Below, piece by piece: positions 50,441-61,690 of a stretch of DNA of 64,000 bases (position 1 is the first letter of the stretch; each line of letters begins with the position of its first letter). A program made the position numbers and the translations under genes. This DNA is from Juglans regia (Eukaryota > Streptophyta > Magnoliopsida > Fagales > Juglandaceae), in NCBI RefSeq assembly GCF_001411555.2, contig NC_049909.1, positions 14,690,686 through 14,754,685 on the forward strand, written 5' to 3'. The notes beneath the pieces were generated by a model that searched no databases, was not told where the DNA came from, and saw only the letters and a program-made list of their open reading frames with translations.

Positions 50441-53400
50441 ATCCTGCATCATATCACAATGGCATAGACTCTTTCGCCCTAAAAAAATAAATGGAATGGG
50501 TTCAAGCCTTAGTTCGCTCCAAGTTTGATTCTTACAAGTAGGGGTGATAAACGGTCCGGTCGGACCAGACCAAGACTTAGACCGGTCCAGTTCGGTCCAC
50601 ATTTTAGAGAACTGAAAAGTTTCGGTCTGGTCCACGGTTTTTCCAGACCGGACCGGACAGAATGAAAAAAAAAATATATATATATATATATATTTTATAT
50701 ATAATAATTGTACAATTAACAATATAAACTTTTAAATATATTATTAATACTTGTTAATATTCTATGAATTAACAATATTTTATATATATCTTCATCTAAC
50801 TTATCACTATTAACAATATAAAATTTTAAATATGTTATTAACACTTGTTTATATTTTATGAATTAACTAATATATAATATCAATTAGTTAATTATATAGT
50901 AATTATATAAATTAATAATATAATTTTCATCTAATTTATTATCATTGACCATATAAAATATTTTTTTATTGAGTTTGTTACATAATCCACATTAATAAGT
51001 CACTTAATTTAATTTAGTATTTTAAATAAAAAAATTTATTAATTATTTTAAATAAAAATATAAAAAAAATAGGCCGGACCGACTGGACCGGACTGGTCCG
51101 GTCCCTTTGCAACCCATCTCTGGGCCGGATCGGACCGGACCATTTGCAGCCCTACTTACAAGCACGAATCAGAGCACTGTTTGTGAGTCAAAAGGGAAAA
51201 AGTAAACAATAGGAATATTCAGAAATACTGAACAAATAGCAAAAGGTAATGAAAATGCCAACGAAGTGCAAATATAACACCATAGGCATGTTTGCGTTGG
51301 GAGAACAATGACCAAGAATAAAATCAAAAGTTATTCAACCTACCATAAGTAAGTCGATGCTTCCAATAATAGAACACACACATGATATGCATGTGGGTGA
51401 TCCTTTTTCAATAATGCATCGAAATTAGATTGGTTTAGAAACTTTTTTTCCCCAAAAAAATCCACATGATTCAAGTCTTGAGGAAATACAACTAAGTAAA
51501 AATTTTTGTTATTCAAAACATAAATAATAAAACATTTGATTTCCAGACAAAAATGTCTTTTGAAAAGCATACATAATGACCAAGAAAGATCACTAATTTC
51601 AAATCCTATAGCCAGATCAGACCCAAAAAATAAGAGAATAAGAAACATTCAAAAAACAAAAACTAAATACAAAAACTAAAGAAAATTCCAAATTCAATTT
51701 TTGCAAGCATGAACTAGAGCATTATGTGTGAGGAAAGAAGGGAAAAAACAAACAATGAGAATCTTTATAAATGCAAAATAACCAGGAAAAGGCAATGAAA
51801 ATGCTAATGAGTCACAACGGTCTATTTGCTTCTAATGAACAATGATTGAGATTAAAATAAAAAGTTATTCAACCTACCATAACCAAGTTTGTACTTCCAA
51901 CAAGAGAACAAATATGATATGAATTTTGGGTGAGCCTTTTGAATGAATGCCTCAAAATTAGTTTGGTTCAAAAATTTTTTTTAAAACAAGAAATCCACAT
52001 CATTTAAGTTCGGAGAAAATAAAACCAATAAAAGCTTTTCGGTATTTACAACATAAATAATAAAACATTTGATTTCCAGATAAAAATACTCTTTGAACAA
52101 AAAACAAGCTAGAACTCAATATTTTAGCATCTAGCACATTTATATTTCTTTCTTTCATCATTTAAAACCTCAAGAAAACAGCAATGCAACATTCAAACTG
52201 CCAAACCTTCATTTCCTTCCCATTATCTCCACTTTGATGAAAAGCATACACAAATAGCAAGAAAGATCACTAATTTCATATCTTACAAATAGCATGAAAG
52301 ATCACTAATTTCAAAAATAAGAGAATAGGAAACATACAAAGAAGAAAAATAATAAAAAAAGTAAAGAAAATTTTAAGTTTGATTCTTGCGAGCATGAACT
52401 AGACTACTGTGTGTGACAGAAAGGAGGAAAACAAACAACGAGAATCTTTAGAACTACAAAACAGCCAGCAAAAAGTAATGAAAACCGTAACAAGTTACAA
52501 CATAGATAGAACACCATCGGCCTGTTTCCTTCCAACGAACAATGACTAAAAATAAAATCAAAAGTTATTCAACCTATCATAACCAAGTTTGTGCTTCCAA
52601 CAACAGAACACACACACGATATGCATTTGGGTGATTCTTTTTCAATAAATGCTTCAAATTTAGTTTCGTTCAGAACCTTTTTTTAAAACAAATCCACATC
52701 ATTCAAGTCTTAAGAAAATAAAACTAACCAAAAATTTTCAGTATTTAAAACATAAATAATAAAGCATTTGATTTCTAAACAAAAATACCTCTTGAACCAA
52801 AAAGAAATTAGAGCTCAATATTTTAGCATCCAGTACATCTCTATTTCTTTATCTCGTCATCTAAAACCCCAAGAAAACAACAATGTAACATTCAAACTAC
52901 AAAACCTCCATTACCTTCCCATTAGCTAGCTCCTTCACTTTGTCAAGAAGCATACACAAAGAGCAAGAAACATCACTAATTTCAAATCCTACAGCCAGAT
53001 TAGACCCAAGAAATAACATAATCAAGAAACATTCAAAGAACAAATCCAAGATATAAAAACAAAAGAAAATCTCAAGTTCGATCCTCGCAAGCGTGAACCA
53101 GAACACTATGTGTGAGGGAAAGGAGAAAAAACAAACAACAGGAAAATTGATAATGCAATATAGCCACAAAAAAGTAATGAAAATGCCAATGAGTTACACC
53201 ACAACATAATCGGTGTATTTGCTTTCGATGAATAATGATTGAGAATAAAATCAAAAGTTATCCAACCAACGATAATTAAGTTTGTGCTTCCAACAACAGA
53301 ACACACACATGATAATTTCAATAAAAGCCTCAACACTAGTTTGGTTCAAAAACTTTTTTAAAAAAACAAATCCACATCATTCAAGTCTTGAGAAAATACA

Positions 53401-54430
53401 ACTGATAAAATTTTTTCACTATTTAGAACATGAATAATAAAACATTTGATTCGTAGACAAAAATACCCTTTGAACAAAATAGAAACCAGAGGTGAATATT
53501 TTAGCATCTATCACATTTCTATTTCTTTTTCGCATCATCTAAAATCCCAAGAAAACATCAATGTAACATTCAAAGTATGAAATATTCATTCCCTTCGCAT
53601 TACCTCCACTTTCTCAAAAAGCATATACTAAAATCAAGAAAGATCACTAATTTCAAATCCTACACCTAGATCGGACCCAAAAAAAAAAAAAAAGAGAATA
53701 AGAAACATTCAAAAAACAATAATAAAATACAAAAACTAAAGAAAATTCCAAACATGATTCTTGCAAGCATGAACCAAACCACTGTGTGAGGAAAATGGAA
53801 AAAAATAGCTAGTAAGAAGCAATGAAAGTACTAACGAGTTACAACATAGATACAACACAATCAATCTGTTTGCTTCCAATGAACAATGATTACGAATAAA
53901 ATCTAAAGTTATTCAACCTACCTTAACCAAGTTTGTGCTTCCAACAACACAACAACACACACATGATATACATTCAAGTGATCATTTTTTAATAAATGGC
54001 TCAAAATTGTTTTGGTTCATAAACATTTCTTTTTATAAAAAGAAATCCACATCATTAAAGTCTTGAGAAAATACAATTAACTAAAAATTTCCACCATTTA
54101 AAACAAAAATAATAAAACATTTGATTTCCACACAAAAATACCCTTTAAAAAAAAAACCAGAACTAAATATTTTAGCATCCACAACATTTCTATTTCCTTC
54201 ACATTTCCTCATTCTAAACCTTTATTCAAAGTACAAAAAGAGCAAACCTTCAGAGTACCAAAACAAAAGCTTCTTTCACTTTCCATTACCTCCAATTTCT
54301 CAAAAAGCAAACACAAAAAGCAAGAAAGATCCATAATTTCAAATGCAACCCCCAGAACAAGCCCAAAAAGTAATAGAATAGAAACATTCAAATGACAATA
54401 ACAAAATAGAAAAACTAAAGAGAACTCCAT
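50440..54430 (-). repeat. Tandem array of ~0.65-0.70 kb units
   Basis: A composite unit recurs in order: GATTCTTGCAAGCATGAAC, GAACAATGATTGAGAATAAA, AAAGTTATTCAACCTACCAT, ACATAAATAATAAAACATTTGATTTCC, ATATTTTAGCATC, CAAGAAAGATCACTAATTTC. The TTATTCAACC landmark falls near 51331, 51867, 52565, 53258 and 53909; the CTTGCAAG landmark near 50530, 51700, 52385, 53083 and 53760. On the minus strand the last landmark lies in a short conserved open block (LGSNLAVGFEISDVSCSLCM at about 53020-52960, and variants at 51640, 53690 and 54380). No whole gene is open. Unit divergence by eye is about 10-20 percent, so the array is not very recent. It may lie inside a Helitron. Confidence 0.8.
50539..51154. mobile_element. 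616-bp non-autonomous hAT-type element
   Basis: It is flanked by the 8-bp duplication CTTACAAG (50531-50538 and 51155-51162). The ends are TAGGGGTG and its near inverse CAGCCCTA, as expected for hAT elements. Both ends are packed with GGTCCGGTC/GGACCGGAC motifs (50555-50660 and 51075-51142), which probably are transposase-binding sites. The core is AT-rich and has no coding frame. It sits inside one unit of the tandem array, and the uninterrupted site is visible in the sister units (CTTGCAAG at 51700 and 53760). Confidence 0.85.
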
Positions 54431-54476
54431 GTCCTAACCAACACAACCAAGAAATAAAATCAAACCAAACACAACA

Positions 54477-54965
54477 ATAATAAAAACTAAGTAAATAAAC
54501 TTCGAATCGGTATTTTGAACTGAAATAAATGAGGGGTTATTGCTTCTTTTCCCATTAGGAGAATTCGGTTTTTACTAATTAGTTGTAGAGTGTCCTCCTC
54601 CTCCTATTTCTACGTTTTTTGGGTTATTCAAAAAATCAGGGAAGTAGAGAGAGAACTAGACACTGATATGAACAAATGTTAATAGCAATCACCAAACTTT
54701 CATACGTGTTTGACCAAGAAAAACCTAGAGAAGTTTCAAACTTGAAATCTAGGTCTCTCACCATCTAAAACCCCAGATCAGACCAGAATAAAAACTAAAT
54801 AAATAAATTTCGAATCAATCTTTTGAACTGAAATAAATGAGAGATTATTGCCTCATTTTCCATCACAAGAAATCGTTTTTTCCTGGTTAGTTATTGAGTT
54901 TCTTCCTCCTCCTATTCTAGGTTTTCTAGGTTATTCCAAAAATTAAAGAGAGAGAGACTGATCTA
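54477..54965. repeat. Duplicated ~300-bp segment next to the array
   Basis: 54477-54650 and 54785-54960 share TAAAAACTAARTAAATAAA, TTTTGAACTGAAATAAATGA, TTATTGCYTC and TCCTCCTCCTATT in the same order, offset by about 307 bp. Both look like worn 5'-leader sequence on the minus strand (TAGGAGGAGGA). Confidence 0.6.
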
Positions 54966-54999
54966 AACGGATTTAGACAGGAAATGATTTCTATAGCGA

Positions 55000-55738
55000 T
55001 GAATCCTTTTGCAAGGGTGATGGGTTTCTAGGTGGGACTTGAACGAATGGAAGAACGAAAAGAAAAAAAACTTCCCAAGTTGGCTTTTGGATTCACACTG
55101 TCTCGACGAGAGAAAGAATAACATAATGCAAGGAAAAAATACAAAAAACAGAAAAGGTGAATAAAAATTCCAAAAACAAGATCTTCAAATCAAGAAGCAA
55201 AAAACGAGAAACACATTCCGAGCTACCCATCAGAATCACGTCCCAGATAAACAAGAGAAAAATGATAGGAAATGAGCATACCCACGCCACACCGGAACCC
55301 ACAACGAACAAAAGTAACCAAGATACACATTGCTCTGAACGAGAACTCTATTCAATGCCTCACCTCCAAAATCCCTCAGACGGATGGCCAAGAAAAAGAA
55401 CCAACAACTCTGAGCTCGAACCCTCCCATCAATTGATAAATACATCTCCTTATCTTGACAACACATCACACCAACACACTGTAGAATGCAAAAGAGGCGT
55501 CGATTTGGTTTTCAAAGCATAAAATAATCCATTACAAATGAACGAAAAAAAAGAACTGCCCCTAGTCGGCAGAAACCAACTAAATTGAAAAGGCCTACAA
55601 AAATCACGGCTGCCAGCCAAACAGGGGAAAAACGTAAACATGTGAATAAAACAAAGTCAATCACAAGGACAAAATTGGGAAATGAGAAACATAGAGGGAC
55701 AAAATTGGGAAGCACCAATTCCACTTATATAATATAGA
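55000..55738 (-). mobile_element. Possible 5' end of a minus-strand Helitron
   Basis: On the minus strand, starting at 55738, the sequence reads TCTATATTATATAAGTGGAA with an A immediately before it. This is the usual form of a plant Helitron 5' end (A / TC...). No matching hairpin plus CTAG end was found at lower coordinates. 55103-55210 resembles 58975-59075 (GACGAGAGAAAGAA, ATGCAAGGAAAAAATACAA, AGATCTTCAAATCAAGAA). If correct, the tandem array lies inside this element. Confidence 0.3.
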
Positions 55739-56317
55739 TGAAAATTCCTTTTAGTTTTATTCTTCTTAAACTATTGTTCATTCACCGGTGTGAGGATGAT
55801 GAGTAGAGTTTTTCATAATATCTCTCTATATATATAATGAGCCTATGAAACGGAATTTTCTTATTTTAACAGAATTTTCTTGTTTTAATGGAATATCCTA
55901 GTTTGCATTAACTTTCCATCCGTTTGTAATAATTACATAACACATGGATACAATTATATTTTCCTATACATTCCGTTTGTGGCTACTTCTGTGGTTTTTG
56001 TCGGTTTGTATTCCATTATTAATATCTTTAAATCTGCTAATAAAATATATTTATTATAATAATAAATCATGGATGCAATTTCTAATTTGAAAAAACATTA
56101 TAATAGGAAAACAGATTTATGTTAGTTTGTCTTTTCGTATTCATTATAATAGGAAAACATTATAATAATTTACAATTTAAAAAAACACAACAACTGAATT
56201 TAAATAAGAATTTTCCATTGTCGTCCGTGTCCCAGGTATTGAATTTGTCAATCCATGCATTGGAATGGTAGCTGCAAACAAGGAAAATATTTTAGAAATT
56301 AAATAACATATTATATT

Positions 56318-56436
56318 GGGAAAAATATATGCATCTGCCCCACACCGGCACACACTCAACCTATTGAGTGTAAAAAAAAAAAAAAAAAAGTGATGTGAAG
56401 TGTGTGCCGGTGTGGGGCAGATGCATAGCATTTCCC
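56318..56436. mobile_element. 119-bp hAT-type MITE with an 8-bp target duplication
   Basis: The left arm ATGCATCTGCCCCACACC then GGCACACACT is the exact inverse of the right arm AGTGTGTGCC then GGTGTGGGGCAGATGCAT. The outermost bases are GGGAAA and TTTCCC. It is flanked by ATTATATT on both sides (56310-56317 and 56437-56444). The loop is a run of 18 A. Confidence 0.85.
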
Positions 56437-57377
56437 ATTATATTGCATGCAGTATTAAATTTGTGGAGACAGATTTTAATCACATGTAATTTATAATTAC
56501 ATGAGGCAGCCGAATGGCCAGGTAGTGTAGTAGTCAGGTTCAATGTTTGAACACCAAGAGACATATTTCATAGGAAGGCTAGAGGCATTAAATTGTGTTT
56601 AAGAAAACCTTTCTATTACTTTCAGTGCATTGGTGCTAAGCTTTGAAAAGTGACTTCATTTTTTCTTTTGCCTTCTTTTTCAAATAACGCTTCTATTACA
56701 AGCAGTGCAGTGGTGCTACGTTTTCAAGGAAGATTGGAAAGTGAGTATAACTGCATTTTCTGTGTTTATAGTATAAGCTTATCTATGCATTACATACTTT
56801 TGTTCATATTTCTAAGAAATGAAGAAACTGATACCATAAAACTTATTAAAAAACCTATTAGAAAACTCAATTCAGAAAACTCAATTATGAAAACAAGGTG
56901 AATTCAGAAAACTCAATCCTTATAAACTCAATTCTGTTTTCTCTCAAATCAGATATGTGGAAGCAGTGTAATGGTCCTAAGTTTGTAAGGAACATAAAAA
57001 AGGTCAATGTAACTACTTTTTGTGTATTTATAGTATATATATATATATAGTTTATCTATGTGACATCTCAAATCTTTGTTCGAAACATGGGTCCTACGTT
57101 GGCCATATGATTTCAGTGGGATTAGAACGTACGATAATTAGATGCATACAATCCTACATGAGCAAGAAATGCTATAAATGTTGATTATTACTAATTACAT
57201 TTCAACTCCTCACTATCCAAATGTTGGCAGATTAGGTGATCAAAGTACGTAGGACCATTTAGGAATAAGTAAAAAAACAAAGGAAAAAAAAAGGTTAGAA
57301 ATTACCTGGAAAAGGTGGTCATTCTATAGTGATCAAAACCTTTGCTACCATCCTACAAAATACACACAACACAAAAT

Positions 57378-57835
57378 GCTTCCAGCACAAATTCAACAGC
57401 TTTTTGCCTTACTCTCAGGCTATAACATATTCAACTTCAACAACCACATATGATATTTGTATTTTTAAAGAAACAAATTAGCAATGATTTATGATCTTTC
57501 ACTTGAAAATACACCAGAACCTCCATTATACTTTTATCTTTAAACAATAGATGATACGACAAAATAGTGCATCCTAACAAACAAAAAAAAGATCCAAACA
57601 CAAGGCAGAATGCTTCCAGCACAAATTCAATAGCTTTTTGTCTTACTCCCAGGCTATAACATATTCAACTTCAACAACCACATATGATATTTTTATTTTT
57701 AAAGAAACAAATTAGCAATGGTTTATGAACTTTCACTTGAAAATACACTTGAAACTCCATGATACTTTTATCTTTAAACAATAGATGATACGACAAAATA
57801 GTGCATCCTAACAAACAAAAAAAGATCCAACTTAT
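57378..57835. repeat. Tandem duplication of about 233 bp
   Basis: TGCTTCCAGCACAAATTCAA begins both 57378 and 57611. About 225 bp after it are repeated with few changes (TATTTGTATTTTTAAAG against TATTTTTATTTTTAAAG; ATTTATGATC against GTTTATGAAC). Non-coding. Confidence 0.85.
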
Positions 57836-57839
57836 CAGA

Positions 57840-60220
57840 ACAAACATCAATATTAAATTTCATAGTACCTATGATTGAAAATACCTTTTTGACAAATAGC
57901 AACAAATTATATGCATTCTACCAACAAAAAAGATCCAACTTTTCAAATAAAATCAAGAAGAAGAAGATCCAAGTAAAAATGTTTTGTATATCTTTTGTTC
58001 AGCATTCAGTTGCTTCCTTTTGCAGTAGCACACTAAAAGTAAGTTACAGTTATTTTATAGTGGAAGACAAGTAAATTACACCAAAAGTTATAATCAAAGA
58101 TAAAAGTAGCATTTCTGAGGCAGCTGGGTTTTAGGTTAGTAAGATCAGATAAGTATATGAAAGTAGAAAAAAGAGAGCAATTTTGACAATGAACAATGAA
58201 TAAAGATACACCAATGTTGAACAATGAATGTATGAGTATATATATGTTGTTAGTAAGTGCACAATGATTACATGCATTAATCTCTATAACGAAACAAATC
58301 TGAAGCAACACTAAAAGAATGCAAGACATTAATTGATTTTACACTGACACTTATCAAAATGAAATACTAATAATGACATATTACATATTTAATGTATGAA
58401 TAAGTTATATTTTTTTTTCTTTATAAATACGTATAATTATAGTAATTTGCCTATTATTATTACTCTTTAACGGTTATAATCAAACATGTATGCTATATAT
58501 TACTTATTTGTAGAATAATAGTGAACCATGGGCACATCAGTATGATTATTAAGTAGTGCTCGATCCTGTGCAAGCTCCACAGATTTTTTATAGTTTTCTT
58601 CAAACTTATATATTACTTATATACATACTTTTAAATTTTAAAAATGATTAAAGGTTAATAAATAAATTATATAATTCATAGGTAAATGATGCAATTTTTT
58701 TTTACAAAATTATACATCTTAATAAATCATTAAGAAATGCCGAAAGAGAAAAAAAATCTACAAATAATTACAGATTTGTACAAAAATATAGAAATAGACC
58801 TAAATATTCACAGAGGTTAAGAATAAAGGGAATAAAACACTGTGTAACATTAAAGTTCATATCTTTAACTGTTTTATTTCCTTAAGAATTTCATGAAAAG
58901 TTACTATCATTTTTGGGGAAAAAAAATCAAGGTCATTTATGAAACTTTTGACAGCTCCATGAATTTGTTCGACGAGAGAAAGAACAACAAAATGCAAGGA
59001 AAAAATACAACAAACAGTAGAAGCGAATAAAAATTTCAAAACAGATCTTCAAATCAAGAAAACAAACATCCAAGAAAAGAAATAGAATCAACAAAAACCA
59101 TACCCACAGTTCCTCTTCAAATCATTTGTCTTTCTCTGTACATCCTGCAAAAAAACTTTAAAAAGCTTCAGTCTTTCTCATCCTATCCCTGGAGTTTACT
59201 TAGCAACCAAACAAAACTACAAAAAAAAAAAAGAAGATTTTTTTCCCATTTTCTACCTCTTTGGGTCGTAAACAAAAATATTTCATGTGAAAAAAAAAAC
59301 AAATATGTAGTACAATATACTTGAAGAAGAACTGCACATAAACGATGTACACTAAGTCAGAGCTAGGCTTCTCTAGCCATGAAAGGTGGAGAGAGAGAGA
59401 GAGAGAACGGTGGGCGAAAAACTACTGAAAGAGAGAAGACGTCGTGCGACACCGAATCTGAGGGGCTAGTTGAGGGTTGAGATTCATGGCGGATCTAAGT
59501 GTTGAGCCAAATCCGTCGCTTCGAGGGCGGCGACATCGGTTGCAAAGGAGAGAGCGCTCAGGGTGGAGTGCGGCAGAGGAGAAATGAGAAAGTAGAAAAA
59601 AGATGAGAAAGAAGAAATAAAGAATATAACTTTAGGGTTTTAACAAATGTAAACACAATAACAATGAAATGAAAGGAAAAAATAAACCCAATACTGGAAA
59701 AATAAACCTAAACGAAGAAACTTAGACCAAAAGAAAGAAGATGAGAAGAAGTTGAAAGGAGAGAAGATGAGAAAAAGTTTGCTTTCGGATAGAAAAGGAA
59801 AGAGAAGTTGCAGAGGAAAGAGACGATGAAAGAGATAAGACTGAGAGATTAAAAAAAACACTGAAGCCGCCAATGGATTTGTGTGGTCTAAAATTTATCT
59901 GGAAAAAATATCACTGACGCAACGTACTAACACAGAACATAGAAACCGAATGTTAAATTTATAATTTTCAATAATGAATTTATATTTTAAGACAATTAAA
60001 CTTTTAATATATTCATTATCAATAATGAAGCATGGTATGTATATATTGCAAAGCTTAATTTTGTATAATCAATGTATACAAAGCTTCGTTTGTATATATT
60101 GCAAAAGTCAAGGGGTCTACAAACCACGATATGTATCTTATAATTTTAATTTATAATCGATATCTAATTTAATTTAGAATTTAACAATATTCAAATTTAA
60201 AATAATATATTCAATGCATT
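57840..60220. other. No supported gene; interior of the putative Helitron
   Basis: 59380-59600 is a GA-rich patch (GA repeat 59389-59405) with higher GC and a 33-codon frame from ATGGCGGATC at 59486. It may be a captured leader of a host gene. No domain was recognised. Confidence 0.35.
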
Positions 60221-60226
60221 TAAAGT

Positions 60227-60620
60227 GCTAGGACATATGTTGAACTGGACAATAATACTGAAAAGATAGCTGCTATTATGTTTGGTGAAGTAGCAGAAAA
60301 GACATTTTGTTATTCAGCAGTTGAGTTGATGGAACATTTTAGAGAGGTATCTTTTAAAATTTTTATTCAAAAATTAAGTTTGATTATAATGAGTTAATTA
60401 AAAATAAAATTGGGTTTTAATTAATTATGTAAAGCTATTCAATTTTTTTTTTGTAGGAACATCAACCATATATTAAAAGCGTTGTGGATAAATTATCAAC
60501 AAAAATATGAAAGATTCAAGTTTATACACATCTAGAGAAACTGAAGGAGAAAACACATAAGCATTATAATGTCCTCTCTATTGAGGCAATGCAAGATGAG
60601 AAAAATGTTGGATCGTCATC
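60227..60620 (+). pseudogene. RPA1-like (replication protein A C-terminal domain) fragment
   Basis: 60227-60346 reads ARTYVELDNNTEKIAAIMFG then EVAEKTFCYSAVELMEHFRE. An intron follows with GT at 60347 and AG at 60455-60456. 60457 onward reads EHQPYIKSVVDKLSTKI, a TGA stop at 60508-60510, then KIQVYTHLEKLKEKTHKHYN. This is the OB-fold DBD-C region of RPA70-like proteins (D-N-T...IFGE.AE...A.EL). The stop sits where the family commonly has Trp, and no zinc-ribbon or N-terminal part is present. It is a dead fragment, most likely cargo of the surrounding Helitron. Confidence 0.65.
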
Positions 60621-61061
60621 CTAGAATCAAAATTATCTCAAATAATTTTCATAAGACTATGGACGACGTTTATTTATAAGACCATGTTATAACTTCTATT
60701 AATACTATTCTTTTGCTTGTGTAGTTAATTTATACGACATAAATATTACATCGTTGTTTAATTAAGCCAAAAAATTATGTCCTTATTAATAAAAAATTAA
60801 TTGTTAAAAAAAAATATAAACTAAGCAAACGTGCATTGCATGTTGCTTTTACCTAGTAAATATATATATGTATCTATATAAAGTCTACATGTAAATCTTA
60901 CACCACATATATATCTCCACTTAATCAACATGTGATTTGTCATTTTTACCCTTTTATCTTAATGCTTAAATATATGTGTTTAAATAGAAAAGTAAAAATG
61001 ACAAATCACATGTTAGTTAAGTGAAAATGTATGGTGTGAAACTTTCTTATAATATTTATCG

Positions 61062-61069
<8 letters not shown>

Positions 61070-61104
<35 letters not shown>
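61070..61104. repeat. (TA)n microsatellite
   Basis: About 17 TA units, 210 bp beyond the Helitron 3' end. Confidence 0.9.
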
Positions 61105-61107
<3 letters not shown>

Positions 61108-61245
61108 ATGAGGCCAGCGAGAGATATATATCATGTAGAATTATGTTATATTCCTATCAAACTAGCTAGAAACATATTCATTAGCATTATTAAATTATAA
61201 GAACATAAGGATTTTCAACTTGTTCAAACAGTTTACATTTACAAA

Positions 61246-61336
61246 CACTACAACAAATCCATGTATGTCTACCATTTGCCACGATCATATATCTTGAAAA
61301 AAGAATTCGTGAAAAAAACTCATGTTTGTTGTAGTT
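61246..61336. mobile_element. 91-bp CACTA-type MITE
   Basis: It begins CACTACAACAAATCCATG and ends CATGTTTGTTGTAGTT, its inverse except for the last base. It is flanked by AAA on both sides (61243-61245 and 61337-61339), the 3-bp duplication expected for CACTA elements. The TSD is short and low complexity. Confidence 0.55.
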
Positions 61337-61448
61337 AAACATCATCATGCAGTTCCTACATTCTCTCAAACTAAATTAATTAAAGAGCATTGTTGGCTCA
61401 TTCCAGCTCCATTCTTGCACAACGTCCAAATTAATTAACAATTATAAT

Positions 61449-61690
61449 TTATATAAATTCAGCCACACCAAGCATGCCTTGCGGGGCGAGATTTGCTACG
61501 AAAACCTTGGAAAGAGCTTGCAACAGGTTTACTTGCAGCCTCAAATGCAGGATATAATCTATAGTACGAAGAAAGAGTCGGTCCGACTTCAAACGTTGCC
61601 CTCCCGGAATTAGACTCTGCAGCTTCTTCATCTTCATTTCCACCGCCCAACGTCGAGTACCAGCCCACCTCTGCCTCGAAGATCTCCTAA
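61449..61690 (-). pseudogene. IBH1-like atypical HLH protein, C-terminal fragment
   Basis: On the minus strand the frame reads RSSRQRWAGTRRWAVEMKMK, then KLQSLIPGGQRLKSDRLFLR, TIDYILHLRLQVNLLQALSK and VFVANLAPQGMLGVAEFI before TAA. The LIPGG loop, DRLF and the helix DYILHLRLQV..LQALSK are diagnostic of the IBH1/IBL group of non-DNA-binding bHLH proteins, which antagonise growth-promoting bHLH factors in brassinosteroid and gibberellin responses. IBH1-like genes are usually intronless, but no N-terminal half or ATG lies upstream here; an acceptor-like TTTAG stands at 61691. It may be a transposed fragment or a last exon of an odd gene model. Confidence 0.55.

Larger units (their letters stand above)
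55821..60856 (+). mobile_element. Probable Helitron; 3' terminus well supported, 5' end tentative
   Basis: The 3' end is GCAAACGTGCATTGCATGTTGC (60824-60845), an imperfect hairpin, followed by TTTTAC and CTAG (60853-60856) with a T after it. This is the hairpin plus CTRR end typical of plant Helitrons. An RPA-like fragment lies upstream in the same orientation (60227-60610), the accessory gene plant Helitrons usually carry. The 5' end may be TCTCTCTATATATATAATG at 55821 (preceded by A), but other TC sites are possible. No Rep/helicase frame is visible, so it would be non-autonomous. Confidence 0.5.

Noticed and set aside
51340..55724. Many hydrophobic minus-strand frames that look like membrane proteins
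   Set aside because: They are A-rich repeat sequence read on the T-rich strand; stops interrupt each unit at different places.
59486..59587. 33-codon frame MADLSVEPNPSLRGRR...
   Set aside because: Too short, no domain and no conserved context; kept only as a note on a GA-rich patch.
61456..61690. Second minus-strand frame (GWYSTLGGGNEDEEAAESNS) across the HLH fragment
   Set aside because: The other frame gives a clear IBH1-like helix-loop-helix, so this one is its shadow.
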